Part shown: piece after piece, positions 1-8,141 of the stretch
Layout of the letters: every line of letters starts with the position of its first letter
How positions within the stretch are numbered: position 1 is the stretch's first letter
Assembly (NCBI RefSeq): GCF_040676615.1
Contig: NZ_JBFAPI010000006.1
Location: 124,001 to 188,000 of the forward strand
DNA from: Asanoa sp040676615
GTDB lineage: Bacteria; Actinomycetota; Actinomycetes; Mycobacteriales; Micromonosporaceae
Length of the DNA stretch: 64,000 nucleotides
Direction of reading: 5' to 3'
The notes under the pieces: generated by a model
The model's input: only the letters and a program-made list of their open reading frames with translations
What the model was told of the DNA's origin: nothing
Databases searched by the model: none
Program-made: the position numbers and the translations under genes

Positions 1-1
1 A

Positions 2-184
2 CCCCTGCCCGCGGGCCACCTCGCCTCGATCCGGCGCAGCGCGATCCTGCTGGGCGTCCGCCAACTCTCGCGCTGGCTCGCGCCGCCGCGCAACCGCTCG
101 CCCGACCACCCGGTCGTCGGCTACCGAACGCGGCAGGTCAAACGTCAAATCGCGGACGGGGCCATGACCGCCGACCGGCCATGA
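2..184 (+). CDS. C-terminal end of an unidentified protein (partial)
   Basis: An open frame enters from the left edge and stops with TGA at 182-184, giving 60 C-terminal residues. Almost every third codon position is G or C, the signature of a real gene here, while the other two forward frames lack this. The tail is basic and hydrophilic after a short hydrophobic stretch. I do not recognise the family. The gene start lies outside the window, so function cannot be inferred. Confidence 0.6.
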   Translation, partial: PLPAGHLASIRRSAILLGVRQLSRWLAPPRNRSPDHPVVGYRTRQVKRQIADGAMTADRP

Positions 185-208
185 CCTCCGCGTTAGGTGC
201 CCACTCCT

Positions 209-574
209 TCAGCCCGCCCGGCGAAGCATCTCGTCCGTCTCTGGATCGTCCATGAGCTCGCGCACCTCCTGCGCACACCGACAAGCGGCGGCGGTCTTGG
301 CGGCCCAGACCAGAGCCTCCTCGCGCGAGGCCACGTCGACGACCGTGAACCCGCCGATGACCTCTTTGGTCTCCGGGTACGGCCCGTCGGTGACCATCCC
401 GTCCGTGCCCACGACGCTCGCCTGCTGCCGTTGCAGCCCGGCCCCGAACACGAACACCCCGGCGTCGATGGTCTCCTGCACGACCGCGTGGGCGGCCTTA
501 CCCACGTCACCCCAGTCCTCTTCGGGGATGTGATCCATCGCGCCGTCATTGAACGAGATCAGGTACCGCGTCAT
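209..574 (-). CDS. YCII-related (DGPF-type) domain protein
   Basis: This 121-aa protein has the layout of the YCII/DGPF family: an N-terminal strand (MTRYLISFND), a central GPYPETKEVIGGF segment in the position of the DGPF motif, and a C-terminal helix rich in Glu and Arg. Family members are small ferredoxin-like-fold proteins. Some are fused or linked to ECF sigma factors, and their own activity is usually unknown. The ATG at 572-574 is preceded by AAGGGAG at good spacing. It lies just downstream of the frameshifted gene at 660-900 on the same strand and may have been cotranscribed with it. Family call is good; biochemical role is unknown. Confidence 0.8.
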   Translation of the reverse strand: MTRYLISFNDGAMDHIPEEDWGDVGKAAHAVVQETIDAGVFVFGAGLQRQQASVVGTDGMVTDGPYPETKEVIGGFTVVDVASREEALVWAAKTAAACRCAQEVRELMDDPETDEMLRRAG

Positions 575-659
575 CGATCGACTCCCTTGTCCCGGCGGCC
601 CCGTCCGGCCACCGCCACCCTGTTCTACGAACGACCCGCCCCAGATCGGACGCTGGTCC

Positions 660-900
660 TCACCGTCGGAAGCCGCCCGGATCGGAGAGGTAGCGGTCGA
701 GGTCGGGATCCCGGCGGGTAGTCCCAGTTCAGCGAGGTGTCATACCAGCCGACGAGCCGCTCCAACTCGTCCCGAAGCGGCTGGCTGACCGGCACCAGAT
801 CAAGGTCGACCGGAGTACCCCAGCGCCGCTGGTCTTCGACGCTTCGCATCCAGAGCACGCCTCCGGAGCCTGGGTCGAAGGAGAACCACGCCTCGTGCAC
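660..900 (-). pseudogene. Small hypothetical protein with an apparent one-base frameshift
   Basis: Reading from a GTG at 898-900, the first 65 or so residues look like a genuine protein (start MHEAWFSFDP, then a LDLVPVS segment and DTSLNWDYPP). After YPP the frame becomes unprotein-like (GSRPRPLPLR). Removing one G from the GGG run at the YPP-G junction (about 709-714) restores a sensible ending, DPDLDRYLSDPGGFRR, with a TGA at 660-662. This is either a real frameshift or a sequencing indel. I know no function for the family. It sits 85 bp upstream of the YCII gene on the same strand. Confidence 0.55.
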
Positions 901-1072
901 GCCTCGTAGGCTGGTCGACCTCTCGATTCCCTGTCAACGCCGCACCGCTGTGGGAAGCGGGTCGATGACCCGGCTCGGAAGCGCGACGCCGCGTGCTGTC
1001 GACCCCGCGTGTCCCCGGCGAGCCACTCCCGAGGCCGGTGGCGTCCGCCATCCCGACGTGGCCTTGGATGCG

Positions 1073-2056
1073 TCAACCGACGTCGATCATGATCTTGCCA
1101 CTGGTGTTGCCGCTCTCGACGGTGGCGTGCGCGTCGGTCGCCGTGGCCAGGGTGAACCGCCGGGGGTCGAGAACGGGTTTCAGCCCGCCCGCGTCAGCCA
1201 GGGCCGCGGCTTGGCGGAGGATTTCACTATGGTGCTCGCGTCCCTCGCCGGTCAGCAGCGGTAGCAAGGTGAAGATCCCGGAATAGCTGGCTCCGCGGAA
1301 CGACAGGGGTGCGAGGCTGTGGGTGCCCCAGCCCAGAGTGCTGACCACATGACCGGTGTACGTACGGACCGCAGTGAATGACTGGTCGAGAGTGGAGCCG
1401 CCGACGCTGTCGAAGACCACGTCGAAGCCCTCACCGGCGGTGTGCTCAGCGACGTAGTCCGCGACTGCCGTGGTGGTGTAGTCGATCGGAGTCGCCCCGA
1501 GCCGCGCGATGGTCGCGAGGCTCCGAGCCGACCCGGTGGCAAAAACCTGCGCATTCCTGGCGCGGGCGAGCTGGATGGCGACGTGGCCGACGCCGCCGGC
1601 GCCCCCATGAACCAGCACCCGTTGGCCGGCGTCGAGCCGCGCTCGGTCCACCAGCCCCTCCCACGCGGTGATGACGGCCAGCGGCAGGGCCGCTGCCTCC
1701 CGCGGAGTCAGCGACTCCGGCTTGTGTGCGAGCAACCGGGTATCCACGGCGGCGAACTCGGCGAGCGATCCCTGGAGGTCCCCGACACCGCCGGTCAGCC
1801 CGTACACCTCGTCACCGGCGGCGAAGTCCGTGACATGCGGGCCGACCTCCGCGACCACCCCGGCGAGGTCCATACCGAGTACGGCCGGCGGCTGGCTCCG
1901 GGCGTGTGCGGCCCTTCCGGCGCGGATCTTGGTGTCCAGCGGGTTGACGCCGCTGGCCGTGACGCGGACCAGCACCTGTCCGTGACCCGGCACGGGAGTC
2001 TCCGTCTCCTCCAGGACCAATGGGCCGCCGAATTCTTTGAGCAGTACCGCACGCAT
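1073..2056 (-). CDS. NADP-dependent zinc-type alcohol dehydrogenase/quinone oxidoreductase
   Basis: A 327-aa medium-chain dehydrogenase/reductase. The N-terminal GroES-like fold begins MRAVLLKEFGGP and contains the family run VTASGVNPLDTKIRAG; the nucleotide-binding site is VLVHGGAGGVGHVAIQLA around residue 150. The catalytic zinc cysteine is absent and Val-Asn-Pro occupies its position, which is typical of quinone oxidoreductase (QOR)-like enzymes reducing quinones or enals with NADPH. The open frame extends far upstream, but the ATG at 2054-2056 is preceded by GAGGTGG and starts at the conserved N-terminus, so I place the start there. It runs divergently from the MFS remnant. Substrate unknown. 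Confidence 0.85.
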   Translation of the reverse strand: MRAVLLKEFGGPLVLEETETPVPGHGQVLVRVTASGVNPLDTKIRAGRAAHARSQPPAVLGMDLAGVVAEVGPHVTDFAAGDEVYGLTGGVGDLQGSLAEFAAVDTRLLAHKPESLTPREAAALPLAVITAWEGLVDRARLDAGQRVLVHGGAGGVGHVAIQLARARNAQVFATGSARSLATIARLGATPIDYTTTAVADYVAEHTAGEGFDVVFDSVGGSTLDQSFTAVRTYTGHVVSTLGWGTHSLAPLSFRGASYSGIFTLLPLLTGEGREHHSEILRQAAALADAGGLKPVLDPRRFTLATATDAHATVESGNTSGKIMIDVG

Positions 2057-2240
2057 GGCGCCACCTCTTCGGTGTGTAGGGCGACGAGCGGTCGCCTCGT
2101 CCGACCCGCGGCCCGACGTACCTGGGCTCGGGCGAACGGATGGCCCGCTCCTGCGGCATGCGTCGTGCCGGACGGTAACGGCGCGGGCCCCCCGTCCCAT
2201 AGTGCCTCGACGTGCGACACCCCGGACAGGGGACCGATCT

Positions 2241-2837
2241 GCCGCGTGGCCAGGTTTGGTCCGCCAAGTAAGCGCCGCGGCTGTGGGGCCGGTCGTCGGG
2301 CTTGCGCTCGTGGCGAGCCCGGGCGGGTTTCCAGAGGTCGCCTGGCTCGCCGCCGTCTCGTGGGCTGTCGCGGCCACGCTGTTGATGCTCCTCGGTCGCG
2401 CCGCGTCCGGCCCGCCGCGGGCGGTCACACCGGCTCGCCTGGCGGTCGGCGTGGTCCGCGAAGACCACGCCCTGCTGCGGTTCGCCCTCGCGAGCGGCCC
2501 CGCCACGCTGCTGACTACCGAGGCAGCGGTTGTCGTGCCGCTGTCCGTGTCCGACGGTCGCTTGACCACCCTCTTCCTTTCCGCCGGTGCGCTCTGCGCG
2601 GCGGCCGCCCAGTTCCCGTTGTGGCGACCAACGCTGATCCGCCACGGCCTGGCACTGGGTTTCGGGCTCGCGGGCGTGCTGCATGGGCTGGCGCAAGGAG
2701 CTCTCTTAACGGCCTTGTTCCACCACATCCGCCAGCTCACGCCACCCGGACTCAACGGGGCGTACTTCGGCGCGGTCAACTTCGTCTCCGGAGTGGCCGC
2801 GCTCGCCGGCAAGGCCACCATCCGCCCTCCCTCCTAG
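2241..2837 (+). pseudogene. Truncated MFS transporter fragment
   Basis: About 200 residues carry five or so clear transmembrane segments (for example VGPVVGLALV, FPEVAWLAAVSWAVAATLL and LFLSAGALCAAAAQF), as in a major facilitator protein. The first helices and a start codon are missing, because upstream of 2241 the frame turns into Arg/Pro-rich shadow of the divergent dehydrogenase. The frame ends abruptly after GKATI at 2837, although an alternative frame continues with hydrophobic text for a short distance. A full MFS protein would be about 400 residues. I read it as a broken gene missing its 5' end and probably its true 3' end. Substrate is unknown. Confidence 0.55.
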
Positions 2838-3412
2838 TGGGGGTGGGCCGCCGCAGTCTGGTCCGGCGTCGCCGGTTCTCCTCAGCCCGTCGGGCTTGAA
2901 AGCGGGGACGGGGACCGTGCGCCACCCCCGCCGTCTACCTGTCGTGTCGCCAACCCTGCTCCCGGTCGAGACCTGGAAACCCGAACCCGCTGTCGGCTCC
3001 TTGAGGTCATCGAGGCCGACCAGACTCGGCTCGTCCTCGACATGCCAGTAGCTGTCGTGCCGCTCGGGATCCCGCGGTCTGGGATGTCCAGTCGACGGGT
3101 GAACGACAGGCCAGGACTCCTCCAATGCGGCCCAAGCCGCCTCGACATCCGCGACGCGATTTGTGCGAGCAACGGCCTTCGCACCGTGGCCCTGGAGACT
3201 AGAGCGTCACCGGCGCCAACGGTGTCACACCTGCTGCGGGGACGTAGCCCTGTCCGCGTCGCAGCTGTAGCTCCTGGGACTCCTTCGTTCGTCCTATGTG
3301 GGCGCCCACCCAGCTGGTCGGCTCATCGGCCGGCGACCTCCGAACGCTCGAAACGTGGAAGCCGCTTCCATGTGTCGGAAGCGGCTTCCATCTCGGTTGA
3401 GCGGAGCGGACT
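2838..3412. other. Degenerate region without an intact gene
   Basis: No convincing intact gene is visible. On the minus strand between about 2900 and 3190 one frame (from 3190 down, containing HDSYWHVEDEPSLVGLDDL) reads like genuine protein. It has no good start, since a TGA lies immediately upstream and only a TTG is available, so it may be the end of a broken gene. A second short minus frame (3199-3420) could be another piece. The stretch fits the decay also seen in the neighbouring MFS fragment. Confidence 0.35.
3356..3390. terminator. Strong 14-bp hairpin downstream of the 3413-3868 gene
   Basis: TGGAAGCCGCTTCC and GGAAGCGGCTTCCA are exact reverse complements separated by seven bases. 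Each arm is itself nearly palindromic (GGAAGC/GCTTCC). It lies just past the end of the minus-strand gene at 3413, so a terminator is the simplest reading, but no T-run follows. The half-sites also resemble LacI-family operators, so a regulatory site is an alternative. Confidence 0.5.
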
Positions 3413-3868
3413 TCAGCCAACTGGAGCGAGCGCGCGCCGCCGGCGTACCGTTCGTACGACCATCACGACCCAGGCCACCGCGGCGATCACGCCCGCGAGA
3501 ACGAAGCCCGTCATGAGCAGCCAGGTCGACCCGCCGGCCGCGGCGAAGACGCCGTTGCGGGCGCCCGTGTCACGCACGGGCACGAAATCGCCCACCGCCA
3601 GGCCGTCGGGGTCGTCATAGAGAATGACGTCGGTCCGCTGCCCCCCGCCATCGGTAGCCGCGAAATCGCCATACCACGTGCAGTTGCGCCGCCCGCACTC
3701 CTCGCGCACCACGGTGAACGTTCCTGGCGTGCCGTCTCCGGCCTTCGCCTGCCATGCCGGAACCAGATCGAAAGCGCCGAAGAACAGGGCTGCGACCGCA
3801 ATCACGGGCAGCCCGATCCAGACAAAGACCTTCGTCCGCCATTTATTGATCTTCTCGGAGTTTGCCAC
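3413..3868 (-). CDS. Two-helix membrane protein of unknown function
   Basis: A 151-aa protein with one transmembrane helix near the N-terminus (VFVWIGLPVIAVAALFFGAF, about residues 14-33) and a second near the C-terminus (WLLMTGFVLAGVIAAVAWVVMVV). Between them is an extracytoplasmic domain with a Cys pair (EECGRRNCTWYG) that could form a disulfide. The basic C-terminal tail (RTVRRRRA) suggests that both ends are cytoplasmic. The arrangement resembles DUF3592-like proteins, but I cannot assign a family firmly. The GTG start at 3866-3868 has a TAGTTT box eight bases upstream and no Shine-Dalgarno, so it may be leaderless. Confidence 0.65.
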   Translation of the reverse strand: MANSEKINKWRTKVFVWIGLPVIAVAALFFGAFDLVPAWQAKAGDGTPGTFTVVREECGRRNCTWYGDFAATDGGGQRTDVILYDDPDGLAVGDFVPVRDTGARNGVFAAAGGSTWLLMTGFVLAGVIAAVAWVVMVVRTVRRRRALAPVG

Positions 3869-4276
3869 GGCGAAGGAAACTAGCGGATCATGGCACGCCG
3901 ACGCTACCCGGTGCCCACGCCGCCATCGCGCCCGTCTGGATCAACGAAATCGTACGCCGGCAGCCGACAACGTTCGCGCTCCGGCTCGCGCCGGAGTCGG
4001 GCGCGTTCGGGGCAGCGGGCTTCGAGCAACGCCCGCTGCGCCGATGAGAGGTAACCCTCCGTCCTCACCGTGGCCTGGATGGGCTCGGACAGCCCGGGGG
4101 GCAATCCGAGTCCGCACCATCGTCCACTGAGGATGGTCACCAAAGAGGGCGCCACCCTGGTCTGGGAGAGCGTTGTCGAGGCCGCGCACTGCTCCACCCG
4201 CGCAGGTCGGAGTGCATCATCGAGCACCAACTGCGGCGCCTTTGGTAACGGTGTAGCGACACGCGCACGGATGCAA
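3869..4276. other. Intergenic stretch with no supported feature
   Basis: About 400 bases between the membrane protein and the tRNA fragment. Open frames here are short, Arg-rich and lack the third-position G/C bias of real genes. I see no RNA gene or repeat in it. Confidence 0.4.
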
Positions 4277-4278
4277 AG

Positions 4279-4311
4279 AGGCCGGCTCCCTCGCTCCGAG
4301 GAAACCGGCTC
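4279..4311 (-). terminator. Terminator following the tRNA-Val fragment
   Basis: Read on the minus strand, GAGCCGGTTTCCTCG and its partner in CGAGGGAGCCGGCCTC form a roughly 13-bp stem with two G-U pairs, followed by TTTGC. The hairpin and flanking bases (ending GCATC) resemble those downstream of the right attachment site at 24945-24979. It therefore looks like the native terminator of a tRNA-Val gene. Confidence 0.55.
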
Positions 4312-4333
4312 ACCTGCCTAGCTAACTACCGTG

Positions 4334-4376
4334 TGGGCGACACTGGGATTGAACCAGTGACCTCTTCCGTGTCAAG
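4334..4376 (-). repeat. tRNA-Val 3'-half fragment (relic attachment site)
   Basis: On the minus strand 43 bases match the 3' half of the tRNA-Val(GAC) gene at 8171-8213 with only two differences, running from the anticodon loop (CTTGACACGG) through the T-arm to the discriminator base. The 5' half of a tRNA is absent. The downstream bases include a terminator similar to the one after attR. This is what an att scar of an older tRNA-Val-targeting element, or a truncated tRNA gene, would leave. One change (GTCGCCC instead of ATCGCCC in the acceptor) suggests that it came from a slightly different tRNA-Val gene. Confidence 0.7.
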
Positions 4377-4498
4377 TTCTGGCAGCACGGCGGGATGCGG
4401 TCTCGTACGACGTCGGCCGGTGTCTCGCAAGCGCTGGCGGTCCGGTCCCGCGCGGGGTCGGTTGCTGTACTTCCCTGCTGTACTCCCCGAACCACTTG

Positions 4499-5083
4499 TC
4501 ACTCAGCCGGATGGGGAGATCGGGCACGCCAGGGCTCGTCCCACGTTGCCCACAGCCGTGACTCTTCGACGACCTCGGCACCGACACTTAACAGCACACA
4601 GAGCACAGCGGTTAGCTTGGCGAAGACAACTGTCGACGAGCCGTACCGACCCTCGACGATGCCAGTAAAGACCAAGCCGCCACCGAGCATCGCGTTCGCG
4701 GCGCCGAGCGCGCCGCGATACTCAGGCTCAGTCAGACCAAGCGTGGCGTGCTCGCCCGGCACTGCCAGGGTGCCCGGCGTCGGATCGAGTGAGAACGTAC
4801 CGTCACGTCCCTCAGCTACACGGCCGACGAGCAGCCCGTACGAGGACGGGTGCCCCAGTCGACCGCGGTACTCCACGCCGATCGCGCCCACGCTCGCCGG
4901 GATCGGGCCTTCGTCGCCTGTCCAGACGACAAGCTGTGCGTGTTGACTGCGCACAATCAGGCGATGCACGGGGCCACCGTAGCGCCAGCGCTTCATGACT
5001 CCTTGACCCCCAGGCAACCAACAGGGTCCGATGACCTCACCCGCGAGCAGGGCTGGCCAGCGGAACGGTCCGTCAGCGTCCAC
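4499..5083 (-). CDS. Hypothetical protein
   Basis: A 194-aa open frame with reasonable codon bias and protein-like composition. It has a mostly hydrophilic N-terminal two thirds and one hydrophobic segment near the C-terminus (VVFAKLTAVLCVLLSVGAEVV, about residues 151-171) that could be a membrane helix. The start is a GTG at 5081-5083 without a clear Shine-Dalgarno sequence. I do not recognise the family and the neighbours give no hint. Confidence 0.5.
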   Translation of the reverse strand: MDADGPFRWPALLAGEVIGPCWLPGGQGVMKRWRYGGPVHRLIVRSQHAQLVVWTGDEGPIPASVGAIGVEYRGRLGHPSSYGLLVGRVAEGRDGTFSLDPTPGTLAVPGEHATLGLTEPEYRGALGAANAMLGGGLVFTGIVEGRYGSSTVVFAKLTAVLCVLLSVGAEVVEESRLWATWDEPWRARSPHPAE

Positions 5084-5254
5084 ACGGGCCGGCGGGATCT
5101 ACTGAGGCCGAGACGGGTGGGCGGCGCGCGCACTGGCAGGGCAGGCCGGGGCCTGCCCGGTAACAACCGGCCCGAGGGGTCGTAGAGGCTCCAAGGTCAA
5201 GGGCGGCCCGGAGGGCCGTTCGGGCCGCTTGAAAGGGCGTGCGTGGTTCTGCCG

Positions 5255-5338
5255 ACCGCGGACCAGGCAGGGACGGGCCCGCCAGGGACCGGCCCGTTGC
5301 GCGCGGGAGCGAGCGGTCGTGCCCCAGACGGACGCGCG
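5255..5338. repeat. 84-bp dispersed repeat, copy A
   Basis: This stretch (starting ACCGCGGACCAGGCAGGGAC) recurs at 26271-26354 in the same orientation with about three to four differences over 84 bases. It is non-coding: it lies just past the end of the FUSC-like gene. It contains a small inverted repeat, ACGGGCC/GGCCCGT, around an 11-base loop. Confidence 0.8.
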
Positions 5339-5355
5339 CCCAAATGCCTTCGTTC

Positions 5356-6714
5356 CTATCGCTTGATCCGGCGGCGCAGCGAGCGGGCGCCGTCGTCGAG
5401 TTGCTGCCGGATGAGCGCCGGCGTGAAGCGGCGCAGTGGCCGGACCGGCTCGGGGCGCGGGCGGGTGATCGCCGGCGAGACCGACTCGGTGTCTGGGTCC
5501 AGGTCGTTGATCAAGCGGTCCAGGTGGCCGACCAGCGCGCCGTTGACGCGCCAGATCGCCGGTTCGGTCTTGGCGTCTTCCTGGAGTTGGTAGGTGCACT
5601 CGTCGCGCAGGAAGCGGGCCCGGCGTAGCGCGTGCCGCAGGGGCTCGGGGCTCGGCGGTGGCGCGCTGACGTCGGAGGCGATCACGACGCCGAACGCCAG
5701 TACCGCGTCGGCGATCGCGTCGAGCAGGCGCGACACGCTGAGCGTCACCCACGGTCCCGGAGGGATCGGGGCGCAATCGCCGGAGCGGCGGTCGAGCAAC
5801 GCGCGGGAGACGCCGCGCAGGGAGATCGTGCAGAACTCGAGCGCGGTGAGGCCGGGGCGCATGGTGACGGGGATGTGTGCGGTGCGCATGGCGCGCGGGT
5901 TGAGGCGCACGCTGTCTTCCGCCTGGGTGAGGGCGGTGCGGGCGGTGGTGATGAGTTGCTCGATGTTGCGGGCGCGGCGCAGGCTGTCGGCCGCCCGGTC
6001 AGCTGTCCAGTCCGACTGCACCCAGCCCGCCATGTCGCGCAACTGTTTGCCGATCTCCGCGGCCAGCTTGCCGATCGCGTTGCCGGCGGGCTGGACGTAG
6101 ACCCTCGGCAGGGCGACGCTCACCACCACGGCGACGCCGGCGCCGATCAGGGTCTCGTAGACCCGTTCCATGCCGACGTTGGTGTTGCCCGCGACGGCGA
6201 GCACCAGCATCGCCGAGATCGGTACTTCCAGGGCGTGGTCACCGAGACGGAGCGCGTAGGCGATTGTCATGGATGCCACGACTGTCACGCCAAGGCTCCA
6301 CCAGTGCAGGCCGAAGATGCTCGACAACAGGACCGCGACCAGGACGCCGGCGATCACGCTGCCGATGCGTTCCCAACCCGAGCGGATGCTCTTGATCGGG
6401 GTGACCTGCACGACCAGCAGCGCGGTCAGCGCGGCGACGATCGGCGGCTCTTTGGCGGAGAGGGGTTCGGCCAGGACGAACGCCAGGACGGTCGCGAGCG
6501 CCACCTTGATCGTCCGGAGGCCCGGGATCGGTTCCTGGCCCCGCATCCGGGCCCAGAAGCGGCGGCTGCGGGAGGCGGTGGGTGCGATGTCGGCGGGGTC
6601 GGCCGGGGCCAGCAGGTCACCGGTGATTCGGACGCTGTCGCTCGCGATGCGGCGTGCCTTGGCCGCGGGTCGGGCAACCGCGCCCGACCGGCCGTGTCGC
6701 GAGCCTCTCGACAT
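5356..6714 (-). CDS. Aromatic acid exporter/FUSC-like membrane protein
   Basis: A 452-aa protein with six or so transmembrane helices between about residues 65 and 205, for example TIKVALATVLAFVLAEPL, IVAALTALLVVQV, VIAGVLVAVLLSSIFGL and VYETLIGAGVAVVVSVALP. A long cytoplasmic C-terminal domain rich in Arg, Glu and Leu helices follows. This half-size arrangement is typical of the ArAE_1/FUSC-like family, thought to export aromatic acids or other small anions. The ATG at 6712-6714 follows GGAGGGGC. The gene stands alone between the dispersed repeat and the L36 gene. Export substrate is unknown. Confidence 0.75.
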   Translation of the reverse strand: MSRGSRHGRSGAVARPAAKARRIASDSVRITGDLLAPADPADIAPTASRSRRFWARMRGQEPIPGLRTIKVALATVLAFVLAEPLSAKEPPIVAALTALLVVQVTPIKSIRSGWERIGSVIAGVLVAVLLSSIFGLHWWSLGVTVVASMTIAYALRLGDHALEVPISAMLVLAVAGNTNVGMERVYETLIGAGVAVVVSVALPRVYVQPAGNAIGKLAAEIGKQLRDMAGWVQSDWTADRAADSLRRARNIEQLITTARTALTQAEDSVRLNPRAMRTAHIPVTMRPGLTALEFCTISLRGVSRALLDRRSGDCAPIPPGPWVTLSVSRLLDAIADAVLAFGVVIASDVSAPPPSPEPLRHALRRARFLRDECTYQLQEDAKTEPAIWRVNGALVGHLDRLINDLDPDTESVSPAITRPRPEPVRPLRRFTPALIRQQLDDGARSLRRRIKR

Positions 6715-6981
6715 GCCCCTCCCGACCAGTTGTCACGACTGATCGAGTTTACCGGCGGGGCCCCTTCCCCGGGCCGTGCCGGCGCAGGAGAGGGGCCCCT
6801 GGATGCGGACTGCCGGAGGCTCAGCCGCAGTGGTCCGGTAGGTGTCTCACCGTACGTTCCGCAGCAGATGCGCGCAAGAAGTTTATCTATGCGTTGCAAG
6901 AATCAGACTGCAAGTGCTTTTGGGAATGCGCAGAGTGGTCGTTGCGTTGCGCTGGAGGCACGCTAGGGAAAGGCTTTGATC

Positions 6982-7104
6982 ATGAAGGTACGCACTTCGC
7001 TCCGCTCCCTCCGCCGCAAGCCAGGCGCGAAGGTCGTCCGGCGCCGCAACCGCATCATGGTGCTCAACCGGAAGAACCCGCGTTGGAGCGGGCGCCAGGG
7101 TTAG
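6982..7104 (+). CDS. rpmJ: Ribosomal protein bL36, zinc-independent (C-minus) paralogue
   Basis: A 40-residue protein beginning MKVRTSLRSLRRKPGAKVV and ending NPRWSGRQG matches the alternative L36 of actinobacteria and proteobacteria (YkgO type). It lacks the CXXC...CX4H zinc ribbon of standard L36. Such C-minus paralogues replace the zinc-containing version on the ribosome when zinc is scarce and are often controlled by Zur. I do not see a clear Zur box upstream. The Shine-Dalgarno is GGGAAAGG eight bases before the ATG. Its last 41 bases overlap the end of the convergent methyltransferase gene. Confidence 0.9.
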   Translation: MKVRTSLRSLRRKPGAKVVRRRNRIMVLNRKNPRWSGRQG

Positions 7105-7813
7105 TTTTCCGGCCCACGAAGAACGTGCGCGGGGTGCGGTCGTCAGAGGTCACCTCGGTGACCGCCTCCGCCGCGAAGCCGTGTTGCCGCAACAGCCGCA
7201 ACCAGGTGTCGCGCGGGAACAGGCCGGTCACATGGGTCTCCTGGGCCGCGCTGATCCCGCCGTCGGCGTCGCGCAGCAGGAACGCGTAATCGGTCCTGGT
7301 GGTGGTGTCGGTCGGGTCGGGGTCGTAGGTCCAACTCAGGTAGCGCGCCGCGCGGCCGTCGTCGCCGTCGACCCCGCCGTGGTCGGTGTCCGGCTCGAAG
7401 GTCTCCTTGACGTCGTCGGGCACGAGCACCACGCGGTCGGCGTGCGCCGCCGCGGTCGCGATGGCCTTGCTCAGGTCACCTTCGGTGGTCATGTAGGTGA
7501 TCGCGTCGTGGATGAAGACGGCATCGAACGCCCTGCCGAGGCGCAGGTCGCGCATGTCGCCCCGGTGATGCGGCAACTCTGGGTTGATCTTCCGCGACTG
7601 CTCCAACATCCCCGGCGCGATGTCGACGAGCGTGAGATCAAACTGCTTCTTCAGGTGTACGGCGTTGTGCCCGCCGCCGCTCCCCAGCTCGAGCACGGTG
7701 CGGGCGCCGCACAGCAACGAGGCCGCGAAGGCGGCCTCCTCGGCGTATTCGTCGGCCGGCGAGATCAGCGGCCACCAGGGTGCGAGGTCACCGTAGAAGC
7801 GATGCTCGGTCAC
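7064..7813 (-). CDS. Class I SAM-dependent methyltransferase
   Basis: A 249-aa protein with the classic SAM-binding motif I (TVLELGSGGGHNAVHL, about residues 36-51), motif II (FDLTLVDIAPGML) and the post-motif acidic residue in HRGDMRDLRLG. The middle region (FDAVFIHDAITYMTTEGDL) matches small-molecule methyltransferases, so a metabolite rather than RNA or protein is the likely acceptor. I use the GTG at 7811-7813 because GGGAG sits nearby and the text before it is not protein-like; an ATG at 7841-7843 in frame is the alternative. It converges on and overlaps the L36 gene by 41 bp. Confidence 0.8.
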   Translation of the reverse strand: MTEHRFYGDLAPWWPLISPADEYAEEAAFAASLLCGARTVLELGSGGGHNAVHLKKQFDLTLVDIAPGMLEQSRKINPELPHHRGDMRDLRLGRAFDAVFIHDAITYMTTEGDLSKAIATAAAHADRVVLVPDDVKETFEPDTDHGGVDGDDGRAARYLSWTYDPDPTDTTTRTDYAFLLRDADGGISAAQETHVTGLFPRDTWLRLLRQHGFAAEAVTEVTSDDRTPRTFFVGRKTNPGARSNAGSSG

Positions 7814-7962
7814 GCTCCGATTCTCCCAACCCTGTCGCCCCATTTCTCGGCGTCCGTTTTGCCCGCTTGGCCGCGACGACGCGCCGGGGGTACCCCGAGT
7901 TGGCAGTTGCCGGGGGCCTCGGCTAAAGTTCACATCCGTCGCCAGGAACAACAAGGCGACAT

Positions 7963-8035
7963 GCGGACGTAGCGCAGTTGGTAGCGCATCACCTTGCCAA
8001 GGTGAGGGTCGCGGGTTCGAGTCCCGTCGTCCGCT
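7963..8035 (+). tRNA. tRNA-Gly (anticodon GCC)
   Basis: A 73-base cloverleaf. The acceptor strands GCGGACG and CGTCCGC pair fully, the anticodon stem-loop CACCTTGCCAAGGTG presents GCC, and the T-arm GCGGGTTCGAGTCCCGT is canonical. CCA is not encoded. Confidence 0.95.
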
Positions 8036-8057
8036 CGGCACGTCGAGGCAAGACCTC

Positions 8058-8128
8058 GGTGGAGTGGCCGAGAGGCGAGGCAACGGCCTGCAAAGCCGTC
8101 TACACGGGTTCAAATCCCGTCTCCACCT
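8058..8128 (+). tRNA. tRNA-Cys (anticodon GCA)
   Basis: A 71-base cloverleaf. Acceptor GGTGGAG pairs with CTCCACC, the anticodon loop CTGCAAA gives GCA, and the T-arm is ACGGGTTCAAATCCCGT. It lies 22 bases after tRNA-Gly, so the tRNAs are probably cotranscribed. Confidence 0.95.
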
Positions 8129-8141
8129 CGCACAAAAGCGA

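Noticed and set aside
5632..6966. 444-codon plus-strand frame opposite the FUSC-like gene
   Set aside because: His/Arg/Asp-rich shadow; the minus strand has clear membrane helices.
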